Shown piece after piece: positions 1 to 6,498 of a stretch of DNA of 8,729 bases. Both the position numbers and the translations under genes were made by a program. Location: positions 1-8,729 of the forward strand of contig WLSJ01000073.1 of the NCBI GenBank assembly GCA_009705865.1, in the 5' to 3' direction. Below the pieces are notes generated by a model. That model was not told where the DNA came from, made no database searches, and saw only the letters and a program-made list of their open reading frames with translations. This DNA is from Actinomycetota bacterium. Lineage in GTDB: Bacteria; Actinomycetota; Acidimicrobiia; Acidimicrobiales; Ilumatobacteraceae. How positions within the stretch are numbered: the stretch's first letter is position 1; each line of letters begins with the position of its first letter.

Positions 1-21
1 GTTCAAATCTTGCCCCCGCCA
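1..21 (+). tRNA. 3' end of a tRNA gene (partial, cut by the window start)
   Basis: The first 21 bases read as the end of a tRNA: G53, a seven-base T loop TTCAAAT (2–8), the 3' half of the T stem CTTGC (9–13), the 3' half of the acceptor stem CCCCGCC (14–20) and discriminator A at 21. No CCA is encoded (CTA follows), which is usual in actinobacteria. The 5' part lies outside the window, so the anticodon is not seen. The implied 5' acceptor strand GGCGGGG resembles elongator tRNA-Met of many actinobacteria, but that is only a guess. A strong hairpin terminator follows 16 bases later. Confidence 0.6.
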
Positions 22-37
22 CTAATACAACAAGTCT

Positions 38-71
38 AAAATCCCAGCCTCTCCACAGAGGTTGGGATTTT
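38..71. terminator. Bidirectional rho-independent terminator between the tRNA and the methyltransferase gene
   Basis: AAAATCCCA (38–46) pairs with TGGGATTTT (63–71), a G·T pair (47/62) continues the stem, and CCTC (48–51) pairs with GAGG (58–61). This gives an uninterrupted 14 bp stem with a six-base loop TCCACA (52–57). The A run on the left and T run on the right give a U tract to transcripts from either strand. It would end the tRNA transcript from the left and the minus-strand methyltransferase transcript, whose stop codon is at 82–84, from the right. Confidence 0.85.
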
Positions 72-81
72 GGTTATCTGG

Positions 82-657
82 CTACTTGCAGGCTTCCAGT
101 TCGTACATGGGGACTCCGTTAAGCGGAACCCACAGGCCGGCGCCCACTTGGCGAAAGTACTTCGAAAGATGTCCTCGGTACCACTGTGCAGATCGTTGGT
201 ACACCTGAAGGTCTGTGGCATCTTCATCGACGATGTTCTCGTAGTCCCATTTCGTTGGTAACTCGAGGTACATAACGTGGCGAGTAGCTGCAGACAGATT
301 TTCAAATGCTTGCACTACTGATGCGTTGTCGAGATACTGCAACACGCTGTGACACACCACTAAATCAAATTTTCCACGAGGACGCCACGAGGCAATGTCG
401 CGGCGCTCGTGGTTCCATGTTGCACACGCATGTTCACTCACATCGATAGAACGAACAGAGACGTTGGGGTAGGAGTCGTGATACCAATCACGCCACATTC
501 CCATTCCGGAACCCACGTCTAAAACAGAAGCGATACGTATATCCCACCATGCGGCGAGGTGATGAACAGCCGTTGCGAGGTGGGCAATTCTCTCGTAGTC
601 GTGGGCGCCGTTGTCTCCGTAAAAGCGCTGGTAGTACGCAGTATCAAATTTGAGCAT
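82..657 (-). CDS. Small class I SAM-dependent methyltransferase
   Basis: The 191-residue protein has the Rossmann-type class I methyltransferase fold. Motif I, the SAM-binding loop, is VLDVGSGMG at residues 45–53. The acidic residue that normally contacts the SAM ribose is probably D72 in SIDVSE (70–75). A motif IV-like strand and post-motif are FDLVVCHSVLQYL (97–109). There is no signal peptide or membrane segment, so it should be cytosolic. The substrate cannot be read from the sequence; the C-terminal third (about 125–191), rich in W and Y, would carry any substrate pocket. The ATG at 657 lies nine bases downstream of the rlmA stop, so the two are probably cotranscribed and end at the 38–71 hairpin. 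No Shine-Dalgarno site is visible, consistent with coupling to the upstream gene. Family call is firm; function is unknown. Confidence 0.85.
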   Translation of the reverse strand: MLKFDTAYYQRFYGDNGAHDYERIAHLATAVHHLAAWWDIRIASVLDVGSGMGMWRDWYHDSYPNVSVRSIDVSEHACATWNHERRDIASWRPRGKFDLVVCHSVLQYLDNASVVQAFENLSAATRHVMYLELPTKWDYENIVDEDATDLQVYQRSAQWYRGHLSKYFRQVGAGLWVPLNGVPMYELEACK

Positions 658-666
658 TGTTGTACG

Positions 667-1455
667 TTAGGACGCAGTCCCACGTGACACCCAAACATCG
701 ACGCTCACATGAGTAGTGGGTGTTGCATTGGCAGCTGTTTGCCAGACAAGGGGGGTCATGGAGAACAAGTCGCGTGCAGCTTCAATTGAGAGGTCGAGAT
801 CAAATTGAATTCGTTTGGCGTGTTGGGCCTGTACTGGTGGTTCGCTTCGGCGCTCTTCTCGTTCAAGAATGGATTGGTCGCGCTGTGGGCGCATCTGTTG
901 CAGATGGTGGGGTCCTGGGGTGACAGTGACCCAAGTGCCGCCTGGTTGCAGTACGCGCTGAAATTCCTCAAATGAGTGTGGTGAAAAAACAGAAAATACT
1001 GCTGCACATGAATGGTTCATGATGGGCAATCGAAAAGCTGAAGCCACAGCACACCGTGCAGTGGGAATCAATTTATTGGTTAATTGGACTGCCTTTTTTG
1101 CAATATCAATGGCGTACTTTTCTGTGGCATCGATATGTGTGAGGTAAAACCCTTCGCCACATCCGACATCAAGAACTGGACCATCGATAACACCGAGCGA
1201 TTCTTTTAGTGCAGTTGCGATTGGCATGTATGAATGTGTTGCGAAGAATCTGCGCCGGGCAAGTAATGATTCTGGAGTGTCGCCAGATGTCGTGGCCGTT
1301 GGTAGTCGTCCTCCAACAATCAGATTGATGTAACCCTCTCGAGAACGATCGAAAGAATGACCGTTTACGCAGTGAGCCTCGTGTTGAGCGAGTTTCAATT
1401 CCGTTGAACAATGAGGGCAAGAAAACACCGCGGATTCCTCAATGTGCTCGGCCAT
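667..1455 (-). CDS. rlmA: RlmA-type 23S rRNA (guanine-N1) methyltransferase
   Basis: The 262-residue protein matches the RlmA family, which methylates N1 of a guanine in hairpin 35 of 23S rRNA (G745 in the RlmA-I type, G748 in RlmA-II/TlrB). An N-terminal zinc-binding module is visible with C13, C16, C29 and H33, followed by the family signature HSFDRSREGYINL (33–45). A GD…LLARRRFF segment (58–71), the SAM motif LDVGCGEGFY (95–104), the acidic D117 and PGGTWVTVTPGPHHL (171–185) complete the pattern. The frame stays open upstream to an ATG at 1578, but that would add 41 unrelated residues and overlap oleA; family members start shortly before the first CxxC, so ATG 1455 is chosen. No Shine-Dalgarno site precedes it. 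RlmA-II enzymes can add to macrolide resistance with a partner methylase, but none is seen here, so housekeeping rRNA modification is the better reading. Type I versus II is unresolved. Confidence 0.88.
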   Translation of the reverse strand: MAEHIEESAVFSCPHCSTELKLAQHEAHCVNGHSFDRSREGYINLIVGGRLPTATTSGDTPESLLARRRFFATHSYMPIATALKESLGVIDGPVLDVGCGEGFYLTHIDATEKYAIDIAKKAVQLTNKLIPTARCAVASAFRLPIMNHSCAAVFSVFSPHSFEEFQRVLQPGGTWVTVTPGPHHLQQMRPQRDQSILEREERRSEPPVQAQHAKRIQFDLDLSIEAARDLFSMTPLVWQTAANATPTTHVSVDVWVSRGTAS

Positions 1456-1570
1456 GGGGGAAGTCTGGCACCGCTTTTCAGATATTTGCGTATTTATCGA
1501 ACTATTCAATATCCCCGTGGCTGGTATCTGAGGTGTTCTCACTAGCCTGTACACGGCAACAACCCGAAAG
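1456..1570. promoter_or_regulatory. Divergent promoter region between rlmA and the ole operon
   Basis: These 115 bases separate the rlmA start from the first oleA ATG, so promoters for both directions must lie here or inside the gene starts. The middle (about 1476–1515) is clearly more AT-rich than its surroundings. It holds an imperfect inverted repeat GATATT (1481–1486) / AATATC (1508–1513), and a wider one CAGATA (1479–1484) / TATCTG (1525–1530). TAGCCT (1543–1548) fits the loose actinobacterial -10 pattern TANNNT for oleA, but no convincing -35 is seen. The repeats could be operator half-sites or chance in AT-rich DNA. Only the divergent arrangement is certain. Confidence 0.4.
1566..1570 (+). 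promoter_or_regulatory. Ribosome binding site candidate favouring the second oleA ATG
   Basis: GAAAG can pair with the CUUUC portion of the 16S anti-Shine-Dalgarno tail. It touches the ATG at 1571 directly, too close to direct initiation there, but lies nine bases before the in-frame ATG at 1580. This suggests that OleA starts with MTGN at 1580. Clear Shine-Dalgarno sites are rare in this window, so the point is suggestive only. Confidence 0.4.
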
Positions 1571-2605
1571 ATGGCCACAATGACCGGAAATTCAGTATTT
1601 CGACATCAGCATGCTGGCGTTCTAAGTGTTGCCTCAGTTGATGCTCCAAATATTGTCACGTCCGATTGGATCGACGAACAATTAGCAGAGGTGTATCAGC
1701 GCAACGGCTTGAGGGCTGGGCTACTTGCCGGACTTGCAGGGGTTGAAGAACGTCGCTGGTGGGATGCAGATGTGTCGTTTTCTGATGCTGCCGCGTTGGC
1801 TGGTCAGTTAGCAATCGAAAAAGCCGGCATTGATCCGTCACAAATCGGAGTGCTGATTTCTACGTCAGTGTGTAAGGAACACCTTGAACCTTCGGTCGCA
1901 TGTCTTGTGCATGAACGATTGAAATTGTCATCATCCTGCTTGAATTTTGATATTGGAAATGCATGCCTTGGGTTTGTTAATGCGATGCACCTTGCTGCAA
2001 CCATGATTGATTCTGGGTCAGTTGAGTACGTGCTGATTGTTGATGGCGAAGGAAGTAGGCGCACGCAAGAAGCAACACTTGAACGTCTCCGACAGCCAGA
2101 CTCAACTGCACTTGATGTGTTTTCTGAGTTTGCATCTCTCACTCTTGGTTCCGGTGCTGCAGCAATGGTGATGGCTAGCGCTAATCGTCATCCAGAGACT
2201 CATCGTCTCATTGGGGGCATGGCTCGCGCGGCTACGCAACATAATTCTTTGTGTGTCGGAGATCTTGAACGCATGACAACTGATACTCATGGGTTGTTAG
2301 TGGCAGGTCTTGACTTAGCTGAAGAAGCTTGGACAGAGGCTCTTGTCGACTTCGATTGGAGTGCAGGCATTGATTGGTACATCTTGCATCAGGTAAGCAA
2401 AGTGCACACCACGATGTTGTGTGATCGTCTTGGTCTTGATTCCACGAAAGCGCCAATTACATTTCCGCATTTTGGAAACATTGGACCTGCAGCAATTCCC
2501 ATCACGCTGGCAAGTGTGCAAGACAAAATCAAGCCAGGTGAGCGAGTGCTGTGTCTCGGAATTGGCTCAGGCCTCAACACCAGCGCACTTGAGATTCTCT
2601 GGTGA
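1571..2605 (+). CDS. oleA: OleA: thiolase-fold acyl-CoA condensing enzyme of olefin biosynthesis
   Basis: OleA joins two fatty acyl-CoAs head to head in a non-decarboxylative Claisen condensation, giving a 2-alkyl-3-ketoacid. The 344-residue protein has the FabH-like thiolase fold and the usual family length (about 340). The catalytic cysteine is C132 in GNACLGF; H273 (LHQVSK) and N303 (HFGNIGPA) complete the triad. E106 in HLEPS matches the glutamate that sets OleA apart from ordinary KAS III enzymes (E117 in Xanthomonas campestris OleA). The ending GIGSGLN…EILW is typical of OleA. Two starts are possible: ATG 1571, or ATG 1580 (341 residues), for which GAAAG at 1566–1570 is better spaced, nine bases upstream. 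The stop overlaps the oleBC start by four bases, so the genes are coupled. Operon context makes OleA far more likely than FabH. Confidence 0.93.
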   Translation: MATMTGNSVFRHQHAGVLSVASVDAPNIVTSDWIDEQLAEVYQRNGLRAGLLAGLAGVEERRWWDADVSFSDAAALAGQLAIEKAGIDPSQIGVLISTSVCKEHLEPSVACLVHERLKLSSSCLNFDIGNACLGFVNAMHLAATMIDSGSVEYVLIVDGEGSRRTQEATLERLRQPDSTALDVFSEFASLTLGSGAAAMVMASANRHPETHRLIGGMARAATQHNSLCVGDLERMTTDTHGLLVAGLDLAEEAWTEALVDFDWSAGIDWYILHQVSKVHTTMLCDRLGLDSTKAPITFPHFGNIGPAAIPITLASVQDKIKPGERVLCLGIGSGLNTSALEILW

Positions 2606-5073
2606 ACAAGGCCAGTCCGCTCGATGCCACATTGGCTTCGTTCGGACTTGACCCTTCGTGGTCGCGCACTCTTGAAGTGCCAAGTCATGATGGTGCAGTT
2701 CATCGGTGGCATCTGCTTGGGAAACCAGGGACTAGTGACAAAGCGCCGGTGGTGTTGTGTTTGCACGGCAACCCCACGTGGTCGTTCTTGTGGTCACGAC
2801 TTATGCATGAACTCGGTGATGAATTTCGAATAATTGCACCAGACCAATTGTCAATGGGTTTGTCCGAGCAGGTGGCATCGCGGTCGTACCGTGAACGCGT
2901 TGCAGATCTTTCTGACTTGATTAATGCGCTGCATATATCTGCACCAATGTGGTTGGTGGCTCAGGACTGGGGCGGCGCAATCGCTATGGGGTATGCAGTT
3001 GCGCATCCAGAACGCATTGCAGGGTTGGTGTTATCGAACACTGGAATCGCAATTCCGGTTAATCGTCGCGCACCCATGTTGATTCGGTTAGCAGCGGCAA
3101 CTGGTCTTCATCGATTCGTTACGAAGAACACACAAATTTTCGTACGAGGCACGCCATTGCTTCCGGGGCGAGGAATCACACGCGTGCAGCGTGATGCATT
3201 GGCGTTTCCGTACCGACGCAGACAAAGCCGTCATGGTGTTGCTGACTTTGTCGCTGATGCTCCGCTGAATGAAAAGCACGTGTCTTTTAGAGATATTGCA
3301 CATGTTGCTGAACAACTGCCGAACCTAGACATCCCGGTTCGTTTGGTGTGGGGTTCGCGAGACCCTGTCTTTAATGACGATTTTGCTCACGATCTAATGA
3401 ACCGATTTACCAACGTGGCACTGCACCGCATTGCCGATGCAGGACATCTAGCAGTTTTAGAAACATCAGTTGCACCTTTGGTGCGCGCAGCTATCGAAGA
3501 ACAGGCCGTGGATTCACCTGTTCCTTTGGCAGAAAGAAGTGAGAATGAAGTTGCGACCCTGTGGTCTCAAATTGATCACTGGAACAATGTCAATGAAATA
3601 GCTATCAGCGATGCTGCTGCAGATAGTTCTGTTACTCGGCCTGAGTTCGCAGCTCGCGTAGCAACGTATGCCGAAGAACTGCATCGACGCGGAGTGCACC
3701 ATGGTGACCGCATTGCAATATTGGTGTCACCAAGCATTGACCTCATTGCAGTGGTGTATGCCTGTTGGCGTATAGGCGCAGTTGCAGTCATTGCTGATCG
3801 GGGGCTTGGGCTTCGTGGGTTACGCAATGCTGTTCGTGCATCTCGAGTGAAATTCGTTATTGGCCCAGTACGAGCTGGTGCAGCAGTGCGTGTGTTGCGA
3901 TGGGCCCCGCGATCAGTCTTTATCCGGTTAAACACATTGGCTTCAGCTCCGGTGGTGTCATTGGTTGCTGATGTCACTGCACCTGAACCACGCCCAGATG
4001 ATCTCGCCGCTGTGCTGTTCACTTCCGGAGCTACCGGCCCGGCAAAAGGCGTGCGATACACACATCGTCAGTTGTATGCACAGCGTGATGCACTGCAAAG
4101 AACGTACGCCATAACTCCGCACGATAGTTTCGTAGCTGCTTTCGCACCGTTTGCGCTGTACGGACCTGCGCTTGGTATCGCAACTGGTCTTGCTGATATG
4201 GATGTCACATCTCCCAGCACTTTGACCGCATCTGCACTCGATGATGCATGTAGGCGAATCAATGCAACCATGGTGTTCGCATCACCTGCTGCATTGGCAA
4301 ACGTTGTTGCAACAGCAACTGACAGTTTGACCCACTTACGAAATGTAAGACTTGTTATGTCCGCAGGAGCACCAGTTCCTATTAAGACGCTGCACAGCAT
4401 GTCTGCACTCTGCCCAGATGCGCAACTGCATACTCCTTATGGAATGACCGAGATGCTGCCAGTAGCTGATGTTTCGCTCGACCAGTTAGTGCGCATCGGA
4501 GACGGACAAGGAGTCTGTGTTGGTCAACCTGTTGAAGGATGTGAAGTTCTTGTAGACACTTTGAATTCTGAAGTGATGGTGTCAGGGCCTTGGATGTCAG
4601 CAGGATATGACTCGTTGTGGTTTACCGAATACAGCGCGCGACCTGTTCATGTGTCGAATGGGCAAGCAACTAAATGGCATCGAACGGGAGATGTTGGACA
4701 TCTTGATGGTGAAGGCAATCTGTGGATCGAAGGGCGCGCAGTTCATGTCATTCACACATCTCACGGGGCTGTAGCTCCCGTACCATTAGAAGTTGCCACG
4801 GAAACGCTGCCAACAGTTGTTCGTGCAGCAGCAGTGGGCGTCGGCCCCATTGGGGCGCAGCAGATAGTCATCGTTGTGGAAACAAGCAATAACGAGAATG
4901 GGCAGGCGAGCGCGCAACTATCTCGCGACGTACGCACGGCGCTGTTTCCTCAGGCAATAGCAGCAGTATGGACCACGAAGCATCTTCCTGTTGACATCAG
5001 ACATAATTCTAAAATTGATCGAACAGCTGTGAGTCGTGAAATGTCACACCTTCTGTCAGGACGAAAGAAATGA
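2602..5073 (+). CDS. oleBC: OleBC fusion: beta-lactone decarboxylase (OleB) joined to ATP-dependent beta-lactone synthetase (OleC)
   Basis: This 823-residue protein joins two steps of olefin synthesis. Residues about 1–300 are an alpha/beta hydrolase related to haloalkane dehalogenases: HGNPTW (55–60), nucleophile D122 in QDWGG, acid D254 in WGSRDPVF, and base H282 in DAGHLAVLE. This is OleB, which decarboxylates the cis-beta-lactone to a cis-olefin. After a linker (about 300–320), residues about 320–823 form an AMP-binding enzyme: P-loop LFTSGATGPAKG (472–483), TPYGMTE (611–617), RTGDVG (694–699) and the C-terminal lysine K804 in NSKIDR. This is OleC, which activates the 3-hydroxy acid with ATP and closes the lactone. 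The start is GTG 2602, overlapping the oleA stop (GTGA); the stop overlaps the oleD start (ATGA). The frame is continuous, and such fusions are known from Actinobacteria, including Micrococcus luteus, so this is a true fusion. No membrane segment is evident. Confidence 0.95.
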   Translation: MNKASPLDATLASFGLDPSWSRTLEVPSHDGAVHRWHLLGKPGTSDKAPVVLCLHGNPTWSFLWSRLMHELGDEFRIIAPDQLSMGLSEQVASRSYRERVADLSDLINALHISAPMWLVAQDWGGAIAMGYAVAHPERIAGLVLSNTGIAIPVNRRAPMLIRLAAATGLHRFVTKNTQIFVRGTPLLPGRGITRVQRDALAFPYRRRQSRHGVADFVADAPLNEKHVSFRDIAHVAEQLPNLDIPVRLVWGSRDPVFNDDFAHDLMNRFTNVALHRIADAGHLAVLETSVAPLVRAAIEEQAVDSPVPLAERSENEVATLWSQIDHWNNVNEIAISDAAADSSVTRPEFAARVATYAEELHRRGVHHGDRIAILVSPSIDLIAVVYACWRIGAVAVIADRGLGLRGLRNAVRASRVKFVIGPVRAGAAVRVLRWAPRSVFIRLNTLASAPVVSLVADVTAPEPRPDDLAAVLFTSGATGPAKGVRYTHRQLYAQRDALQRTYAITPHDSFVAAFAPFALYGPALGIATGLADMDVTSPSTLTASALDDACRRINATMVFASPAALANVVATATDSLTHLRNVRLVMSAGAPVPIKTLHSMSALCPDAQLHTPYGMTEMLPVADVSLDQLVRIGDGQGVCVGQPVEGCEVLVDTLNSEVMVSGPWMSAGYDSLWFTEYSARPVHVSNGQATKWHRTGDVGHLDGEGNLWIEGRAVHVIHTSHGAVAPVPLEVATETLPTVVRAAAVGVGPIGAQQIVIVVETSNNENGQASAQLSRDVRTALFPQAIAAVWTTKHLPVDIRHNSKIDRTAVSREMSHLLSGRKK
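5058..5061 (+). promoter_or_regulatory. Shine-Dalgarno site for oleD
   Basis: AGGA lies within the last codons of oleBC, eight bases before the oleD ATG. With the ATGA overlap it gives oleD both coupled and independent initiation. It is one of the few recognisable Shine-Dalgarno sites in the window and supports ATG 5070 as the start. Confidence 0.6.
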
Positions 5074-6056
5074 AAGTTCTGGTCACGGGCACAGGCAGCA
5101 TGCTTCTTCGAGGAATTGCTAATGAACTCATCAATCGCGGAGATGAAGTGGTGTGCCTACAGCGTCGTCCCGCAGATGCAGGCATAAACCAGAACTCCAA
5201 ACATGTCTCGGCTGATATTCGTGATGTTGAAGCGGTGACTAGTGCGGCATCTGGCTGTGACGCCATCATTCACGGCGCTGCGCGAGTTGGAATCGTGGGG
5301 AAGTGGCACGACTTTCAGACAACAAACGTGCAGGGTACGGAGAATGTAATTACTGCTGCGAAAAAACAGAATGTATCGCGGTTGGTATTTGTCTCAACTC
5401 CGTCTGTTGCTCACACAGGTCAATCTTTGGTGGGTGCACCGGCTACCCCAGCCACAATTGGTCGAAAGAGCTCCTTCTATGCAGAGTCAAAGGCAATAGC
5501 TGAACGCATCGCACTAGATGCGAACAGTGAGCACTTAGCTGTTCTTGCGATTCGTCCTCATTTGGTATGGGGACCAGGTGATACTCAACTCATCGGACGT
5601 ATTGTTGAAAGAGCCTCAAACGGACGATTAGCGATTATTGGTAATGGCAATGCATTGGTAGATACCACATATGTGGATAATGCGGTCAGTGGACACGTGG
5701 CGGCACTCGATGCGCTTCATGTCGGCGCGAATTGTGCTGGAAAGGCGTATGTACTTTCAAATGGTGAGCCACGTACCGTGCATGAATTATTCAGATCAAT
5801 CTGCAGTGCGGCAAATCTGCCATATGAACCGCGTCATATCCCATTAGTTACTGGGCTATTTCTTGGGTCCGTTGTTGAACGTGTGTGGCCGTTACTTCGG
5901 TCGTCTGAACCACCAATTACACGGTTCGTTGCAGAACAACTGGGAACTGCACATTGGTTTGATCAGCGTTCATTCCAGAACGATTGTTCTTGGACGCCGC
6001 TCGTTACTTTAGATGAGGGATTTTCTCATCTTGCACAGTGGTTTGCCGCGCAATAG
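5070..6056 (+). CDS. oleD: OleD: NAD(P)H-dependent 2-alkyl-3-ketoacid reductase (extended SDR)
   Basis: OleD reduces the OleA product to the 2-alkyl-3-hydroxy acid used by OleC. The 328-residue protein is an extended short-chain dehydrogenase/epimerase-type enzyme of normal length. Visible are the first Rossmann strand MKVLVTG (1–7), HGAARVG (68–74), VFVSTPSV (106–113), the catalytic pair Y137 and K141 in YAESK, IRPHLVWGPGD (161–171) and a substrate-domain segment YVDNAVSGHV (201–210). The nucleotide-binding glycine motif is irregular: TGTGSMLLRG (6–15) has S10 and L13 where TGxxGxxG predicts glycines. The rest is intact and the frame is open, so a working reductase is still expected. AGGA at 5058–5061, eight bases before the ATG, is a good ribosome site in addition to the ATGA overlap with oleBC. 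Only six bases separate its stop from that of the facing thioesterase gene. Confidence 0.9.
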   Translation: MKVLVTGTGSMLLRGIANELINRGDEVVCLQRRPADAGINQNSKHVSADIRDVEAVTSAASGCDAIIHGAARVGIVGKWHDFQTTNVQGTENVITAAKKQNVSRLVFVSTPSVAHTGQSLVGAPATPATIGRKSSFYAESKAIAERIALDANSEHLAVLAIRPHLVWGPGDTQLIGRIVERASNGRLAIIGNGNALVDTTYVDNAVSGHVAALDALHVGANCAGKAYVLSNGEPRTVHELFRSICSAANLPYEPRHIPLVTGLFLGSVVERVWPLLRSSEPPITRFVAEQLGTAHWFDQRSFQNDCSWTPLVTLDEGFSHLAQWFAAQ

Positions 6057-6062
6057 ATGGTT

Positions 6063-6497
6063 CTAAATTTTGTAGACCAATGATGCAGTTGCACACAGCT
6101 TGCCACTGGTGGCTCCTCGAACTTCTGCACGACAGAAAGCAATTGAGCGACCGCGTTTCGTTATCCACCCTTCGCACACAGCGTCTTCGTTAGCGACAGC
6201 CGATAGATATTCGACATTCATGCTGATGGTGAGGAATGAACCAGACATCACGGGTCCACCTACTGCAGGGACAACTGTTGTATCAATCAGGCTTGCAATT
6301 GCTCCACCATGCATGATTCCGGCTGGTTGATTCATTTCCTGTCGTGCGGGAAGACGCATGCGCGCATAATCAAGCTTGATCTCTTCGACAACGAACCCAA
6401 GATAGACCGCAAAATTTGTGTCTTGCTCCCATCGGGGGAACTGTTGCCAGAAAGCTGATTGCTCTGCCGTCAGCGGCTGGAATTGATCGGCAATCAT
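6063..6497 (-). CDS. PaaI-family hotdog-fold acyl-CoA thioesterase
   Basis: This 144-residue protein has the length and pattern of PaaI/YbgC-like hotdog thioesterases, which hydrolyse acyl- or aryl-CoA thioesters in the cytosol. The core signature is NQPAGIMHGGAIASLID (56–72): H63–G64–G65 starts the hotdog helix and D72 sits at the usual catalytic acidic position. Later strands are SMNVEYLSAV (about 92–101) and the C-terminal CATASLVYKI. Acyl chain preference cannot be read. The ATG at 6497 follows the upstream amidohydrolase stop (6499–6501) by one base, so the two are almost surely cotranscribed. The 3' end faces oleD six bases away, with no terminator hairpin between. The substrate might be a CoA thioester produced by neighbouring metabolism; a role in freeing fatty acids that OleA would otherwise use is possible but unsupported. 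Confidence 0.88.
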   Translation of the reverse strand: MIADQFQPLTAEQSAFWQQFPRWEQDTNFAVYLGFVVEEIKLDYARMRLPARQEMNQPAGIMHGGAIASLIDTTVVPAVGGPVMSGSFLTISMNVEYLSAVANEDAVCEGWITKRGRSIAFCRAEVRGATSGKLCATASLVYKI

Positions 6498-6498
6498 T

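Noticed and set aside
667..1455. The RlmA-like enzyme as self-resistance for an antibiotic cluster (TlrB role).
   Set aside because: TlrB acts together with a second methylase for tylosin resistance; no macrolide genes or partner methylase are seen here, and RlmA is a common housekeeping enzyme.
1456..1578. Upstream extension of the rlmA reading frame to an ATG at 1578 (303 residues).
   Set aside because: The 41 extra residues do not resemble the RlmA N terminus, which normally begins shortly before the zinc-binding CxxC, and the extension would run into the oleA start and remove the intergenic promoter region.
2602..3500. OleB half as a stand-alone haloalkane dehalogenase.
   Set aside because: The fold and catalytic residues are shared with dehalogenases, but fusion to OleC and position between oleA and oleD make the OleB role far more likely.
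3500..3560. A lost stop or frameshift that merged separate oleB and oleC genes.
   Set aside because: The frame is continuous, both halves are complete, and OleBC fusions of this kind are a known actinobacterial form.
3576..4061. A 161-codon open frame on the minus strand inside oleBC, rich in Ala, Thr and Arg.
   Set aside because: It lies wholly opposite the well-supported OleC region, has biased composition typical of an antisense shadow, and shows no recognisable motif. The same applies to the minus-strand frame at 2389–2766.
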